Assembly: GCA_016165875.1 (NCBI GenBank) | Contig: JABBOT010000013.1 | Coordinates: forward strand, 10,551,478 to 10,615,477 | Length of the DNA stretch: 64,000 nt | Direction of reading: 5' to 3' | From: Acanthopleura granulata | Taxonomy: Eukaryota > Mollusca > Polyplacophora > Chitonida > Chitonidae | In this document: positions 23,901 through 38,900 of the stretch, piece by piece | How the letters are laid out: each line of letters opens with the position of its first letter | Numbering within the stretch: position 1 is the first letter of the stretch | Program-made: the position numbers and the translations under genes | The notes under the pieces: model-generated | Database searches by the model: none | Told to the model about the DNA's origin: nothing | Seen by the model: the letters and a program-made list of their open reading frames with translations, nothing else

Positions 23901-26900
23901 GGCTTTGGATGAAAAGAATTGCATAAATTTACATGTCCGACTGCTTATTTGCATGAGCTTCTTTTGCACTTCTGTTTTGTGTTGGCACTGTAGTTAGTAT
24001 ATTTACTTTAATGTATTCATGCAGTGTTGGTGAATAGAATCTTGTACTTATGTGTTGTGATAAGGCAGAGGCCATGTTGTTAAGCTGTAGAAAGCTGCTT
24101 TGTGGATGGTTACTCGCCCTTGACTAATGAGGTTGCATATTCAGATCAAGATCGCCCATTTTGCACCTTAATGCATCCTTCACTGATTGTTGGTTGGATA
24201 AAGCTTCAGTTGACTTTGGCCATTTGACAGTCTGTTAAGTGTTTGTTGAAGACAAGCTATATTCTGCCAGTCCAAGTTTGCCAGTTGGAAAATTTTCTGT
24301 GTGACTTGCCAAACGGTTGTGGTTTACCGAGAGCAGTTTGGTTTTCTCCACCTTTAAAACTCATTGCCATAATATTGATTTGATTATGGTGTGAGGCGAC
24401 AATGAAATGGTAAATATATACATACGCTGAACGTTAGCCTCAGAAGCGGATTTTTTAGAGTCAACAAAAGGTCATAAAATGTTACATCTAGTGATGAAAT
24501 TTGAATTTTTTTTACCTTTAACCGTTACGACATCGTCGTGCCTTCCCAATAATAAAACCACTTTTTCCATAATAGAAAATCTAAATGCAGTGGAACTGGC
24601 TGAATGAGTCAAAAAAGAAAACTTTGTCACAGGTTGAAAAAGCGGTCAAATTCAGTAGATGTTAACTGGTGGTCTGAGAACAGATTTAAATATGAAAGAT
24701 GTTTATCTAAATTGGTTATGTTCGGGGTATATCCAAAATAAGTCTGACCGGTCTACTGTATGAAGCAATCAAAGTCCTCGAGGAATAAAACTGGTGCCCT
24801 GTTAGTATTTTTGCTTACACATATACATGTACATTTTGATTTCGTTATTTATTAGCAGTTGAAGAAATGATTGACTTTGTCGCCCATGTGAGAACTGTTT
24901 CACCCATTTATAGTGCTCGTGTTTTCATGTGTATTTATCAAAGTGTCATGGTTTTCCAGGTCAACCCCCAATTCAGCCGTCTCCAATTTTCAGTTTTCCA
25001 CCTTTGGAACAGGAAGGTGAGGGTTGTTGATTTCTCTGAATGAATAAATTAATCAAAGGATTAAATGAGCTTAATAGCTTTAATCAAAACCATTGTCGTA
25101 TGAAGGTTTTTTTTTTTATTATATTAGCAGTGTACTGTTCGCCCCGGAAGTAATATTTTTCTGTTTAATCACATCACTATGGCAACAGATATATGTGATT
25201 TTGGTTATGAAGCATTGGTGTGATATTTCTAGTACATATATATGTATACATCATTGATTGCTAGGTAACATTGTATTCAGAGTGCCTTTGGACACTAACC
25301 CCATATATCTGTAGATCTGGCCAGATGAAGCAATTTTTATGCATGCAAATAAAATTGGGTATGAAAATTTTATCACTCGGAATCCCATTCCCTGTTTACG
25401 GGTTTAAAAATGCCCTGGATCAGAACTTGTATATTTGAAAATGACACTGTAAACTAGGTGGATTATTTGATTACATACGTGGAAAATGCACAGTTTTCAT
25501 TGAACTTGGGTCCACTTTTCATTCTTCAATTCTAGCACTTCTGTTATTCCCTCACCCCCGAACCCTCTTTCCTCTGACCCACAGTTCCAGCAGCTCCACC
25601 CCAACCACGCCCCACAGACTTTATATGTCCAGCACGACCAAACCAGGGTCAAGATGGGCGCCCCATCATGCTGCGCGCCAACCACTTCCAGGTGCGAATA
25701 CCCAAGGGCTTCGTCCACCATTACGATGTGTCCATCACACCTGACAAGTGTCCTCGTAGAGTCAACAGGTAAGACATGACCCACTTAACAAAGTGTTTAG
25801 TTCACACACTGTTTTATTCAAACTTTATTTTGGTGAACGTCTGGACTGGTGTGCCTACAGGTATCTCTGTCAGCTAGCAATTTGTTTCCTTTCTCCTTAA
25901 GCTTTCAAATTCTGTTGTCAAAGGGTTTATGCACTAGTGGAGCTAAATGATTCAGGAGCCACTGAGCAGTGCAGCCACTCTTGAGTTCAAGTCCAGCTCA
26001 TGCAGATTTCCCTTACGTGGGAAGTCTGCCCACAACCTGGGCTTGGGTTTACTCTTAGCTCTGTCCCCTTTCCTACCACCATAATGCTGGCTGCTGTTGT
26101 GTAAAGGAAAAGTGCAGTGAAAACAGCAGTTAAATGAATAAAAAAATAAATGAATTCTGCTGTCCCCACCCCCAACAAATTCCATCTTACCGCAAAGTGC
26201 CAAAATGGTGACCTGTATCTGCTTGTTAAATGATATAGTTATATGGCTGTAATATTATGGCTTCTGATATTTTACTTCAACGTGGCTGACAGTCTGTTCT
26301 GTAACTGTCTCTCTCTGGAGAATATCTGATATATGCCATAACTGATTTCAGGGAGATTATCGAAACAATGGTACAGGCATACGGCCAGAAGGTCTTTGCA
26401 GGTCAAAAACCAGTGTTTGATGGGCGGAAGAATCTCTACAGTCGAGATCCTTTACCCATCGGCCGAGATAAGGTAGGTGGCACTGCTGATCTTGTAGTTA
26501 CTGGTTAAGGAAAGAAATAACAAATCAGAACCAGATCAGTTTATGTTTTATACCATGATTACTCAAAACACATATGATTGTTAATTCTTGACAAACATCA
26601 GCCAGTGAACAAGACTGACAACATTAAATTTGATTGGATCACATGAATGATATTTAAGGCCAGCGATCTGAAGTGTCAAGCTGTTGGTGTAGTGATCACC
26701 ATGCACTTGTATTTATATAATGTTCTAATTTTTGGAACACTTTTGTGTACCCTTCTTATATGTAACTGAAATGGTAATGTACAGTTTCTTTTTCCTCACA
26801 GGATTAGTTCATTTCCTGTCTTTACTTATCAAAAAAACTGGGAGACAGATGTAATTTTTGGGTATCAGCAGCACTATTATCTGTCCCCAAAATTAAGAGA

Positions 26901-29900
26901 ATTAGGGCTAATCTGAATGTGCCACCTTTATATTAGATGTTCACGTGTCTTCTTCAGTTGCCATGGTAACCTGTGATATGCTGTTGTGTAGGTGGAGCTG
27001 GAGGTGACACTTCCAGGCGAGGGTAAAGATCGAGTGTTCAAGGTGGCCATCAAGTGGGTGGCCCAGGTCAGCCTGTTTGCCCTTGAGGAGGCGCTTGAAG
27101 GTCGCACCCAGACCATCCCCTTTGAGGCTATACAGGCGCTGGACGTAGTGCTAAGACACCTGCCCAGTATGACGTAAGTTTTACAACTGACCCTACTATT
27201 TGTTACGTTTTTGATCAGTATGTAATAAACACAGTGAAGACTCGTACAACTCAAGGTCCCGCCAAAGGTTGGTGGTTTACTCTGAACACTCTAGTTTCCT
27301 CCCCCTTCAAACTTGACGTCCATCTGTCATGCTCATGAATAATTCACGAGTCTGACCGCCAATCAAAAACAACCGCCAATGAAACAAATAAATAAATGAA
27401 TACAACAGAAAGGGACCAATGAGGTCACAGGCATCAATCTAGCATCTTCGGCTGCATGCTTCAAGTCTGGATGTTCATCAGATGCCTGGCCAAGGGTATT
27501 TCCAGGAGCTCGGCACTCCTCTTTCCGTGTACCAGACCAGCTTTATGAAATTTCTGTACATTACTTTATTTAATGAAGGATACTTTTCATGACTTCACTT
27601 AAAATTTTATTCCAAAAAAAAAAAAAAAAAAAAAAAATATATTCCACTCACTGATTACCTCCCTTTTCTAGGTACACCCCCGTTGGGCGGTCATTCTTTT
27701 CACCACCAGAGGGCTATGAACACCCATTGGGTGGTGGGCGGGAGGTGTGGTTTGGGTTTCACCAGAGTGTTCGACCATCTCACTGGAAAATGATGTTAAA
27801 TATAGACGGTAAGTCTGTCTGTGTTATTCTACACCTTTGAAGTTTACTGATACCCCCATGAGCTGATGTGCCAAGAAAAAGATGCCATGTGTATGGCAGC
27901 ACTTCTGTTTGTAGCGTGTAACCATAACACATGGCGTTGTTTTTGTTTTAACATGGAGCGATGAGCTTCTAGGCCGGTTATTTCCTAAGTAATGAAGGTG
28001 AGACCGCCAAAATTGTAGCGCGCGTGTTTGTGAGTGTCTGTACTTTGGCAGGGGATGTAAAATAAATGGCTGAGGTGTGAGGCGACAGAACTCTGGCACT
28101 ATTCCCAGGAAATCGAATTGAAGGTTGTATGGCACCACTGGTATAGCAACATCCAAATATGGGAGCGACAGGGGATATCGTGTAGAACCAGTCATGAAGC
28201 TTGAAGTGGTGAAGAGAACAGTGGTTTTCTGTGGATAGCCTGGTCTCTTCCACCGGTAAAACTGTGTTAAGAAATGGGACAGTGAAAACGTACTCATGTA
28301 CAAATATCTGTCTGTATGTGTGTGTTAAACTAACTTCAGATCAGAAGGACTTGGGAGAATGGTGATGGTTTTTCTCTGGCCTCTTCCACCAGTAAGGCCA
28401 GCCTTAAAAATATATTAGGGTGTAATCTGCCCAACCCTCAGAAAAAGGGTCCTACTCCAAAGGGTTCATTTGTATTTTGATAAAAAGGTTTTTCTATTTT
28501 AATTTCTTCCAGAATCCAATCTCCTTCAAGAACCAGGATGAAAAAAAGAATTCCGTAATGACCGACGCTAGTTTTTCTCAAATCTGGTTACACCTTACAA
28601 ATGTTTGTTTAAGGATGGCCTAAACCATTTGATTAAATGAGTGTGAAGATGTATCTGTACACAAATACATAACTAAATCTGTGTGTAAACTAACTTTGTG
28701 TCCACAGTATCAGCAACCGCGTTCTACAAAGCTCAGCCTGTGATTGAGTTTATGTGCGAAGTGCTGGATATCCGGGACGTTCACGAGCAGAAACGGCCGC
28801 TCACTGACTCTCAGCGAGTGAAATTCACGAAGGAAATTAAAGGTCAGTGCCGCTGAATGCAACTTTCTACCATGTCAAATAAATGTAACATTTTTGTTAT
28901 TTTCAAATTGTTGGGAATTCTGTGAAAAAAAAAAAGAAAGAGGACGGGAATTCAGCTATGGTGTGGTAGATGTTGGGCAAGATTTTAAAAACAAAAGAAG
29001 AAAAATTTTGTGTATAGCTTTTGGTGGGTTTCCACATTTTCTCCACCTCTTGGGTGGGGCGTGGGGATTTGTGATTCAACTAATCTATGAATATGTATAT
29101 AGCTTTTGAAACTTCGTTGTTTTAGAGTTCATGAATCTTACAAGTGTAACTTTGGCTCAGAATTTTGAACACATTGATGTAGGGCCTATCTAACTGGACA
29201 CATGGCACTAAGGGTGGACATTTTTTATGGTAGTTTTTCATACGTTGGTTCATTTGTTCAGTGTATTATTAACATGTTATCTTATTGGAAATCCTCCGGT
29301 GGTAATCCGTAATTCTGTTACGTTTTTTTGTTGATTTTTCCAGTTGAAACAGTAATGGAATAAGGATGTAATAAGCCATGTGTTGCTGTTTTGATTTGTA
29401 CAAACTTGATGGTTTTTTGTGATGTAAGAGTAAAGAACTGCCAACTGTGCATTTTCATCATACATATGAAAAAAAAATTATTTTTTTTTCTGTTTTGAAA
29501 ATTATGTTGATGTTGCTCAGATGATGTAAAGAAAGTATTTCAGTTCTGATGAAATGTTTGGGAAAGATTTTACCACTTTTCTAATAGGAACTCTACATTT
29601 TTCAAAATGCATTTGCTGTTATGGAGAAGGTATTTGCCTGTTTTCAAAAAGGCATTTACACTTAAGGAAGTCATTTCCCATCTTTCCGAAGGTGCTTAGC
29701 ATAAATACGGGACCTTTGACCTGTGTGATGTCCCTTCACGCTGCTGTGGGGCAGATCAAGGCATTTTAACATGGGTGGATGTATGAAAATTATTCCTCCC
29801 AGAGTTATTGTACTTGGCTGCGCATGTTAAATTGCATCAATTTCCTCCACTTTGCTGTAAAGCAACTACATTATTGGAAAGAAAAAAAAAGCAAAGCTGA

Positions 29901-32900
29901 CCCACAATGTTGTTACATCATAACTCGCAAGCTCCATGTTCAACAAGCATTTGGCCTTTGTTGAAAATGTATTTGACATTCTGTAAGACCATTAACATCA
30001 TTCAATGCACATATTCCTTTCTCCGGAAAACTATGATATTTTCAAAGGCATTAAACATTTGGCTAAGGTATTTCACCCAGCAAGAAAACCATCAAAATTG
30101 TATAGAAGGCTTTCTTTGGCAAGACGAGAGTGCCCTTGTCGCGTCATCTGGTTAGCTCTACCGAGAGGAAAAGCTTAAATGAAAAGTGTGTTTAGATCCG
30201 CTCAATTTTTGCTGAACCAGGACAGTTAGAAATGGTTATTACACTATACATGTTAAACACAGACTCAACCATCATTGTATCAGGTTAGCACTTGTTATGC
30301 TGATAAAAATTGAATTACAGGACGAATTTAACCTCAAGGACAGGTGAAAATCGTGGATGACCCATATTTTATTGCTTTGAAATGTCATGAAGTTCAAGGA
30401 TTGTGTTTTAACCCGCTTTGTATTGCTTTTGTTAATCACCATCTACCAGAAAAAAAGGCTTGCATTAAAAATATTTTGAATGTTTTCTTTGTGTACCTTT
30501 TATCCTATGAACAGCAAAACAGTAAGTTTTAAGCTGCTGCCATAAACCCACGATTTCTACATGAAAAAATCATATTCAGGAAAAAAGTTTAAAAATTTAG
30601 AACCAGAGTGTTAGGATTGGAAAAAAGTAACAACATAAAAGAAACAGAGTGGGAAAAGAACGCACCTCTCCAATCAGTCAGAAATTACAGTAACCATGGC
30701 AACCAAGGAAAAGTGCCTTGTTTTTTTTTTTTCATCATTGAGCTTTTGGGATAAAAAAACTGAAATAAAATTCCAATGCAGTCTTCATGTTTGAAAAAAA
30801 AAAGACAGTAGGGTTTGAATTTTGTTAAGCTGAAGGGCTTGACCACAAGCTTGAGGTTCTCTTTGGTTTGTCCATTGATTTGACCTCCTCGCTCGCGTGG
30901 GCGGGCGGGTGCATGGACGCCGTTTCGAGACCCCGCTCTTACTAATCCGCTGTTTGTTTGATCATAGGTTCGGCATACTCCGATCAGAATTGTTCATCAG
31001 GTCAGTAGGAATGTTTCTTGACTTTTCATGGCTTATTACATCCTTGACGAGTGAGAGAGAGGGCAACAACAACAACATCGTTGTTGTCGTAGTATTTGTG
31101 GTGGCCGTCGCCGCCGCCGCCGGCAACGCGGCTAACATTGCCGACAAACCCCCTCTCTTTCCCTCTGCACACTTGATAACCCTGCACTCTGTACAATCTG
31201 CCCATGCCTATACTCATTCATTTGACAGTTGTTACACGATGCGATTACTCTCCCAAGGAGACACAACTCTGTGGTAGTTTGTGTAGAGCTTCGTCTGTGA
31301 GGGATTATATTGACGCTGTAATTTCTTTCATATGTTTACATGTTGCCTGCTGAGGAATGGATGAAGAATGCCATCCTTTTCTTTATGTGGAGAAAAAAAA
31401 AAACACACACCTGGAAGGAATTTGATAGTTTGAGTCGTAATTTTTGTTAGAAACTTAATAATTGAATCTAGAATCCTCAGGCACATTAGAGAAGTTAGCT
31501 TTTAACTTCAGTTTTTAATATGGGCTGAAAGAAGCACTGGGACTGAAAACCATGGTCAAGTCATGTATCGGAGGTCTTTTCTCTTGACATTTGAGGAGTC
31601 CTGTGGTAGCGTTAACATTACCAAGTAGATCTTGTTTTAGTGCTTTGTAACTTGGTTTTGCGTCTTGAGTAGTTATTGAGAAAATTGTGAACTAACAAAT
31701 CAACGTTGATTAGCTTAGGATTTTCAAATGTGGGACTGGTTGTTTTAGCCCTTCACATTTTTTTTTTTTAAAGATGGTAAGTCATGATTGAGTGGTCTAG
31801 GCAGTTTAATCTGCTTGTCTTCTTTTGTTGTTGCTGCAACAAGTCAAATTTGTGCACTGTCAGATACTCTTGAATGTGTCAGTCCTTAATTTCCATTTAA
31901 ATGTTTATACATGTAAACCTCTATGAAACCTATACAAATGATTTAGTTTTTTCCTTGCCAAAGTCCTGTTTTAGGAAATGCTCCCACTACATTCATAACA
32001 AAAACCGTACTGGGTGTGGAGAGTGGATTTATTATGGGTGGGCCTCATAGTTCCTTATCTTTCTGTGATAGATTTTATTCTGAGGTTACATGGCTGATAA
32101 AATTAAGTTCATTGCAAATGGTGTAAGTATTGTGCAACAGAGAGAAAAGCAGCAGAATTGTGGATGGAAGAGTATTCTCCCTTTGCCCACCAGATGGCTC
32201 TGGTGTTTGGCTTGGGTTTGTGTGGCAACCGTACTCTTACTATTGTGCGATGTTGTGACAATGCCAAAGGGTGTTTGTGAACTATGGAGATTCACAGTTG
32301 CGTAGGGGGTGAAAAGCTATGGCCCTAGTAGTGATTGAAGTGGCTGATTTGTGCCAAAAGGTTTTCTTAATTGATGTGCGAATCACATGTAGTATCAGAT
32401 TAGATGATTTAAAATTCTGGCTTTATTGCCAGTTAGCTTTTATTTTCCTTTTGCTCCACCCATAAACCTGAACATAATTTTATAAAAAAAAAAAAAAGAC
32501 CAAATAATCATACTAGAGTGATGTAGTTCCTGCTCTGAGTTAACAAATGTCAAATGAAATTTGTTGTCATTGAAGCGAAAAGTATTAGGTTGTAAAAGCA
32601 TTCAGTGTAACAACTGGTTAAATGAACGCCACAGCTTTTGCAGACTGTTTGCATCAATGTTGATGAGAACGAAACAGAGCACTAGTGGGAACAAATATGC
32701 ATGTAGTCTCTCCTAGATGTTGTATTATCCTGACTGGCTTGTTTTGCTTTGCTCCTTGTTTCTGCTTTGCTTGTGTTTAGGGTGGTGTGCCTCTGGAAAT
32801 TTTCTCTTCCGTCTTGCTTAGCCCTTGCATAAAATCAATGAAGTTTTCATCAAAATTGTTCTATCCCATTGCAGTTTTTTTGTTTTGGCTTTCTGAAAGA

Positions 32901-35900
32901 TGATTTTGTTCCAGAGACGAAACGATGTGAAAAGATGTCCAGTTAGCACAAGTTGTTCGGAATGTTTTTTTGTGAGAATTGTTCTTTTGAGGGACTGTTA
33001 AAAAATGACTAAGAGAATGAAATTGATAAATGACCTTTGAGGAGACCACGAAAATTGATCTCTCTGAGGTAATAATCTTGAATATTGAATTGTGTGGAAA
33101 TGTCCTTGAAAATTAACTTCAATGGATTGACCTTCAAAAGTGACCTTTTAGGCATATTGAGGACATGTCCTTGAAAACTCTGTTTTTGAAGTTTATAACC
33201 TACCAGGCCAGGAACTATACATTTGGTCTCCTACTTTTTTGCTCCCATGCAAGATGAACTTTTTGTCTTTTTAAATGCAGTAAACAGTGCATTTTTTGTC
33301 CTTCAGTTCTGGCTTGCTTCTAGCACTGAGATCTGCTTTCATTGTCTTTTGTCTTTCACATGACATATTCGTTATTGACATTATTTTATTTTCAATTGGT
33401 GTCTTTGTGTGTTGTGTTTATAAATCAATTTGCCATTTATCTAAAAAAAAATTTTTTTGTAGCTGTCTGTATACTTTTGGTTTGTGTGATTTGTTGAAAT
33501 AAAATTTCCCTGAAAGGAATAGATTATTTTATTATTGCCGTGTATAGAAAACCACTTATAGTTTTGAGGTTAGCATGTTACAGTGGCAGTAATAATTTGA
33601 AGTTCAATTTTTTGTTTGATTATAGGACTGAAAGTGGAAATAACCCATTGTGGGACAATGAAGCGAAAATATCGTGTGTGCAATGTAACCAGAAGGCCTG
33701 CCCAGACACAGTCGTAAGTTTTATCTCTCAGCATTTAAAGTTGATCGATATTGTCTGTCTGGCTGTCTGTTTCCCCGTGTGCATATCTGCCTGGTAGAGG
33801 CTGTACCAACCCTTAAATAAATTTGCAAGTCTATGGTTATATAATAATAATTTTGATGTTTTGGGGTTGTAAATTTCAGACTTACAAGAAAAATCTGTTG
33901 TTTAATTAGCCTTGATGGAGTGTGTATGAAACCTCGTGTTGTATTTTTGTTGTTGAAGAGAAGTGTATAAAGAGTTTTTTGGACAGAATGTTGCTTTGTT
34001 GAATACTGATACTGACCCTATCAGGTTATGTGGACTTGTTATTCATGTGCTTTGGGCATCTGCAGAGCAATAACCCATTAGCCTGTCACCCATGCAGCTC
34101 CTGTCAGTTAAAATCCAGCTGTCGCTGGCTCCCTGTCTGGTCACACGTGGGAACGTCAGCCAACAACCTGCAGGTGGTTGTGGGCTTCCACAGGGCTCTG
34201 CCCAGTTTTCCCTCACCATAATGCTGGCTGTATATCTGAAATATTCTTGAGTACTGCGAAAAATACCATTAAAATACATCAGTGAATTCTCCATGTATTT
34301 ACCTAATGCAGTCCCCGTCCTCTTATCCTCATGCCAGCAGCCTGCGGATGGTTGTGGGTTTCTGCTGGGCTCTTCCCAGTTTCCTCCAACCACAATACTG
34401 GCCGAGATCGTAAAAGTGAAATATTCTTGAGTACGGCATGAAACACCAATCAGATAAATAAATAAATAAATCTTACCCTCAGCTGACCCATATCTTTGCT
34501 TTCTGCCACACACTTCAGGTTCCCCCTTCAGCTGGACTCTGGCCAGACTGTGGAGTGCACAGTAGCTAGGTACTTCCTGGAGCGCTATAAGATGAAATTA
34601 CAGTAAGTGAAAAACCCTCCTGTGTCCTATAGAGCAAGCAGTGTCATTAGACGTCAAGCCCTGATCTGTGCTTGGTTGCTCACCATTCTGATCGAGCTAG
34701 GCCCATCATTGGACATCAAGTCCTGATCTTTCCTCCTCTAATATCCTCTTACTATTAGGACCACAGGTTCAAATCCAGCCCTCACTATTTACAGTAATTA
34801 TAAAACCCTGCCAGGGTTCCACACAACTAAGCTGACTGTTGGGCATGAAGTCCTAATTTCAGAACGCTTGATCAACCCTGGCTGACCCATGAAGTCACAG
34901 GTTCACCCATGAAGTCACAGGTTCAAATCCAGCTCTTGCCAGTTTGGTTTTGGCTGGAGGGGCCTGTCTGGTAACTTGCAGCCGAAGTTGTGTAGTCTGT
35001 TCATTCCTATCTCCATTGATGATTTGTGGGCAGATTGGTAAGGTTTTGTTCATTTGACATTGCAAGAGAACAACGATAAATTCAGCTGGTGTGCAGGTAG
35101 GGGTACCCAAATGATAGTCCTGTTTTACGTATTGTCATATTTCATGTACAATGTGTCTTTGTTGTTCACCAGGTACCCACACTTGCCTTGTCTACAAGTG
35201 GGACAAGAACAGAAGCACACCTATCTACCTTTAGAAGTAAGTACGAGTCACTACAACTGGATTTACTAAGAGTATGTTAAGGGTGGAAAAGCGGCACAGG
35301 TGGGCAAGAAATACCTGCTTTCGTTTCCAAGATATCTTGGGGGTGGAACACTCCACATTATGACCATGGCAGAAAAACTGGGAAAGCTATGACAAAAGTT
35401 GGTTTGTTTCGGAAGACAGTAAATAAACTTAACTCTACTAAGGCTTGACTGCTGTATTTCGGCTAAAGTTCAGCATTTTTGTGATAAAAATTGAATCCTG
35501 TTGACCCAATTGATTCATCAACCTTACAGTCGCTAAAGAATTTTCCGTGCAGTTCAATTAATTTCTTAAGCTGGCATCAAAAAAAGTGGCATTTTATGGC
35601 CGTTATGTGATTCTGAAAGTCCAAACTTTATGTGAAATACAGTGTATTTAGCTGAATGTCGATCAATGCAGCTCATTTAGCTTGTTATTTCAGCTGTAGC
35701 TGTGTCTGGATGTTTGTCAGGTACCTGGTGAAGGTTGACGGTTTACCCTGTGCACTCTTAGTTTCCTTTACCCATGTTGTACATATGATAATAAAGGTAA
35801 TTGAACATGGTATTCGACATCTATCTGAACTAACACAATGGGCCTAAAATTTCACCCGTGACTGATTTTATACACATTTCGCCTGAGAGTTCTATTGACC

Positions 35901-38900
35901 TTAGAAATATATTTTGAAGTTTGCGCAGAAGATAGGATGATATCCTACTGGAAAAATGTAAGTTTCAGAACCAGGAGTAATCTTTCATGACATGTAGTGT
36001 CTCTAAAATGCACCTTTTTTAGTGTTCCACAGCATCCGTTTATCATGATTTATCTCCCTTGTTCTCCTTGCAGGTCTGTAACATTGTAGGGGGCCAGCGA
36101 TGCATTAAGAAACTAACGGACATGCAGACATCCACAATGATCAAGGTTTCCCAAATATGTTACTGGTTAAGGCTATGTTTGCATGTGTGGTGGAGGCATT
36201 GTTATTTGTTTCGTCATTTGTCATGTTTATTGCCAAGGGAGATAATTCTTTGGCGTTTGTTGTGTTTCTTTGTGTGAATCATGGCAAAGGCCAGACCAGA
36301 ATGAAACTGAGGCAAGAGTCACGTTTTCATAAATTTTGCTAGCCTCAGTGCTGTATTAATGTACAGAAATATTTCTAGAAAACCTGATATTTTATAGTAT
36401 GTTATTAATTCTATGTTTGTGTGTGTTGAAGTTTATTTCTTTGGCAGAGTGCCAGCACCAGCACTAAAATTGTTAGTGTTTCAGGCATTTCTCAGAAATT
36501 CTTTGTAAATTTTGCCTACGTTATGAATCCATTTAGATTCTTTTTTTGTACTGCTTTCGTTGATTTTCAGAAATCCGTTGTAAATTTTGTGGATGTTGAG
36601 AATCCATTTAGATTATTCATTTTTTTTTTTTTTTCTCTAATGGCCTCAGTTTAATTTTGGTCTCAGTATGATTTGGAATTATCTTCCCTTCATGCCTTTG
36701 CTTCCAACCCTGACCTCTACTCCCATCTCATAATTATTCTTGTAACCGTGACCTTTCAACCCTGACCTAATGTTGTATTCTTTGATTGGTGTGTTGGAAA
36801 TGTTGTTGTTGGTATTGTGTTGTGCTGTGCCGTGATATGTCCCTTTGGTAGTGCAACTCAATCTGTGTGTGATTCAAGACCTCAGAATTCAATGAATCTG
36901 CCAAAATTTGGAGATTGAAGCTGTAAAGGATTGTTAGCCCCAAAATCTGCCTGTGATGCTCAATATATATATTCTGAAGTTACAGTAAACCTGCAAAACT
37001 TGTGCAGTGATATAGGCTTCACACAAATAATGGTTTGAAGTTTTATATGGTGTTGACCTTGGCCATGGTCAAACTAGAAGATGTTTAGAGAAGAGAAAGT
37101 TCTAGAATTATGACTGGAGAAGCATTTCTTGACCTTGATTATCTTGTCCAAGGTCATACTTGTAAGATGTTGGAGAAAAGAAAACTCTTTAAGAACGAAG
37201 ATTGGAAAGTTCCATGGTTATCTGGTGACAGATTGGCCAAAAATACGACCAGCAGGACTAAGGAAAAAAAGTGTCATCTTCATAATTATGAATGAAAAGC
37301 GAAATTAATTTGGTGATGACCTTCGGTGATGGCCGAGCTCAGACTAGAAGAGGTTAGGACAGGAAACAAAGCCAGTGTACACAGGCATCTTATGTCTCCA
37401 CAAGCCTGCATTGCCCTTGCCATAACATACTTGAGGAGCAGAACAGTTACATTTCATTGTGCTTTCATTAATCCTGGATTTAGAGGCTTAGAAAGGGCTT
37501 TTTTAAAAAAGAATTTTGCAGACGTGAGGTGTTGATCATGACTCCTGCAGTTTAGTTGAAGTTGGATGATGTAGCTGAGTTTTAGGTAGCTGTAATACTT
37601 TTACATGTAACTGATAGAGATTAAACTAAAAACGTTTGGTATTTGTAGCAGAAAAACTGTGCACTAGTATCACCTGTACTATTACTGATAGTATTTCATG
37701 TATTTATAATTTAAGGATGGAATTAAAACCTTGCATTTTGCAATTCTTCCGTTTGCATGACGAAATCCTGCAAATGCGAGCCAAAGTTATGACCAAACGA
37801 GTTGACATCGCCAATCTATATTTATTTAGTGTTCATTTTGTATGCAAAGGCAAAAAAGCTGAACAATGAAATTGACTTATACATGTTAACCTAATAAGTC
37901 ATACACAAGTGGTGAAACCTAAGCCTTGGTATTGAAACGTTGGAAATCAAATTCTGGAACTTTCATTCTGTTTTCTTTCCTTTCTGCTTTGTATAACAAG
38001 CAGTATATTTCATATGCTTCTAACTCTTAGGCTTAATACCTAAATTTTCTTTAATTTTTATTGTACACCTTTTGGTGTATCTGTTTCTAAGTTTAGAACA
38101 CCAGTGTTCAACCCTAGTCTTCTATTCAGGTGTAACGGAAACCCGACAGCAGTATTCAGAAATAGAGGCAATATTCCTACACTCACATTATGGATAAAAA
38201 GAGGTTCAATAATTTTTTAAGTCATTTAGGATGAAAAAATGTGTTGTGTACAAGAAGATGGAAGATCAGAATCATGTGCGAAAGAAAGTTTCACGATTTC
38301 CACCTTTTTAGTGCATGAATTGCAGTGCTACTGTTTGTCTAAAAGCTTGGAAGGAATGCGGCATGTTTTGTCAAACAGTTCCTCCAGTGACTTCAAACGT
38401 ACAACAGCTATATTTTGACAAACTGTATATAAACTGAAAGTTTGGTATTTTTCAAGTGACTTATTTCCCTTGATTTTGATTGATTCATTAGTTTAATTGG
38501 GAGGTTTTTTGTGAAGTATGATTAATTTACTATCAGAAAAATATAAAAGTTAACATGTGAAGTGTCATTTTAATGCCTTTGTGTGCTTCTGAGGGTGCAT
38601 ATTTACTGGTGAAATTATAAGTGAATTACAATCATTAATTTTGTGGAATACCACAGTTAGAAGTAGGGGTGTTACAAAGTTGTAGAAATTAGCTTACATT
38701 TTGGATGTAGGTTCATATAGGTTGTTGATCAAAAGATATAAATATTTTACAAGTTCAAATTACATTTCTCTGAAATATATGTTGATTAGTGACATGTACA
38801 TGTAAACTTGTATTTGTAGTTGCTGAGTTGAACTTCTCCACATGTAGTTGAAGAGAGAAACAAATTACAGATGTGCGGATAGGAGTAGCTATTAGGATCA

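Larger units (their letters stand above)
17999..24959. other. Argonaute intron 1 (~7 kb)
   Basis: A large AT-rich intron. It holds a (TAA)n tract near 18529, a foldback element at 18903-19085, a poly-A run at 20650-20671 and SINE fragments near 19728 and 24310. No further exon was recognised, though a small non-coding or alternative first exon could hide here. Confidence 0.55.

Noticed and set aside
30897..31277. 126-codon open frame in AGO intron 7
   Set aside because: It is driven by the GC-rich triplet stretch and has no splice logic or recognisable domain.
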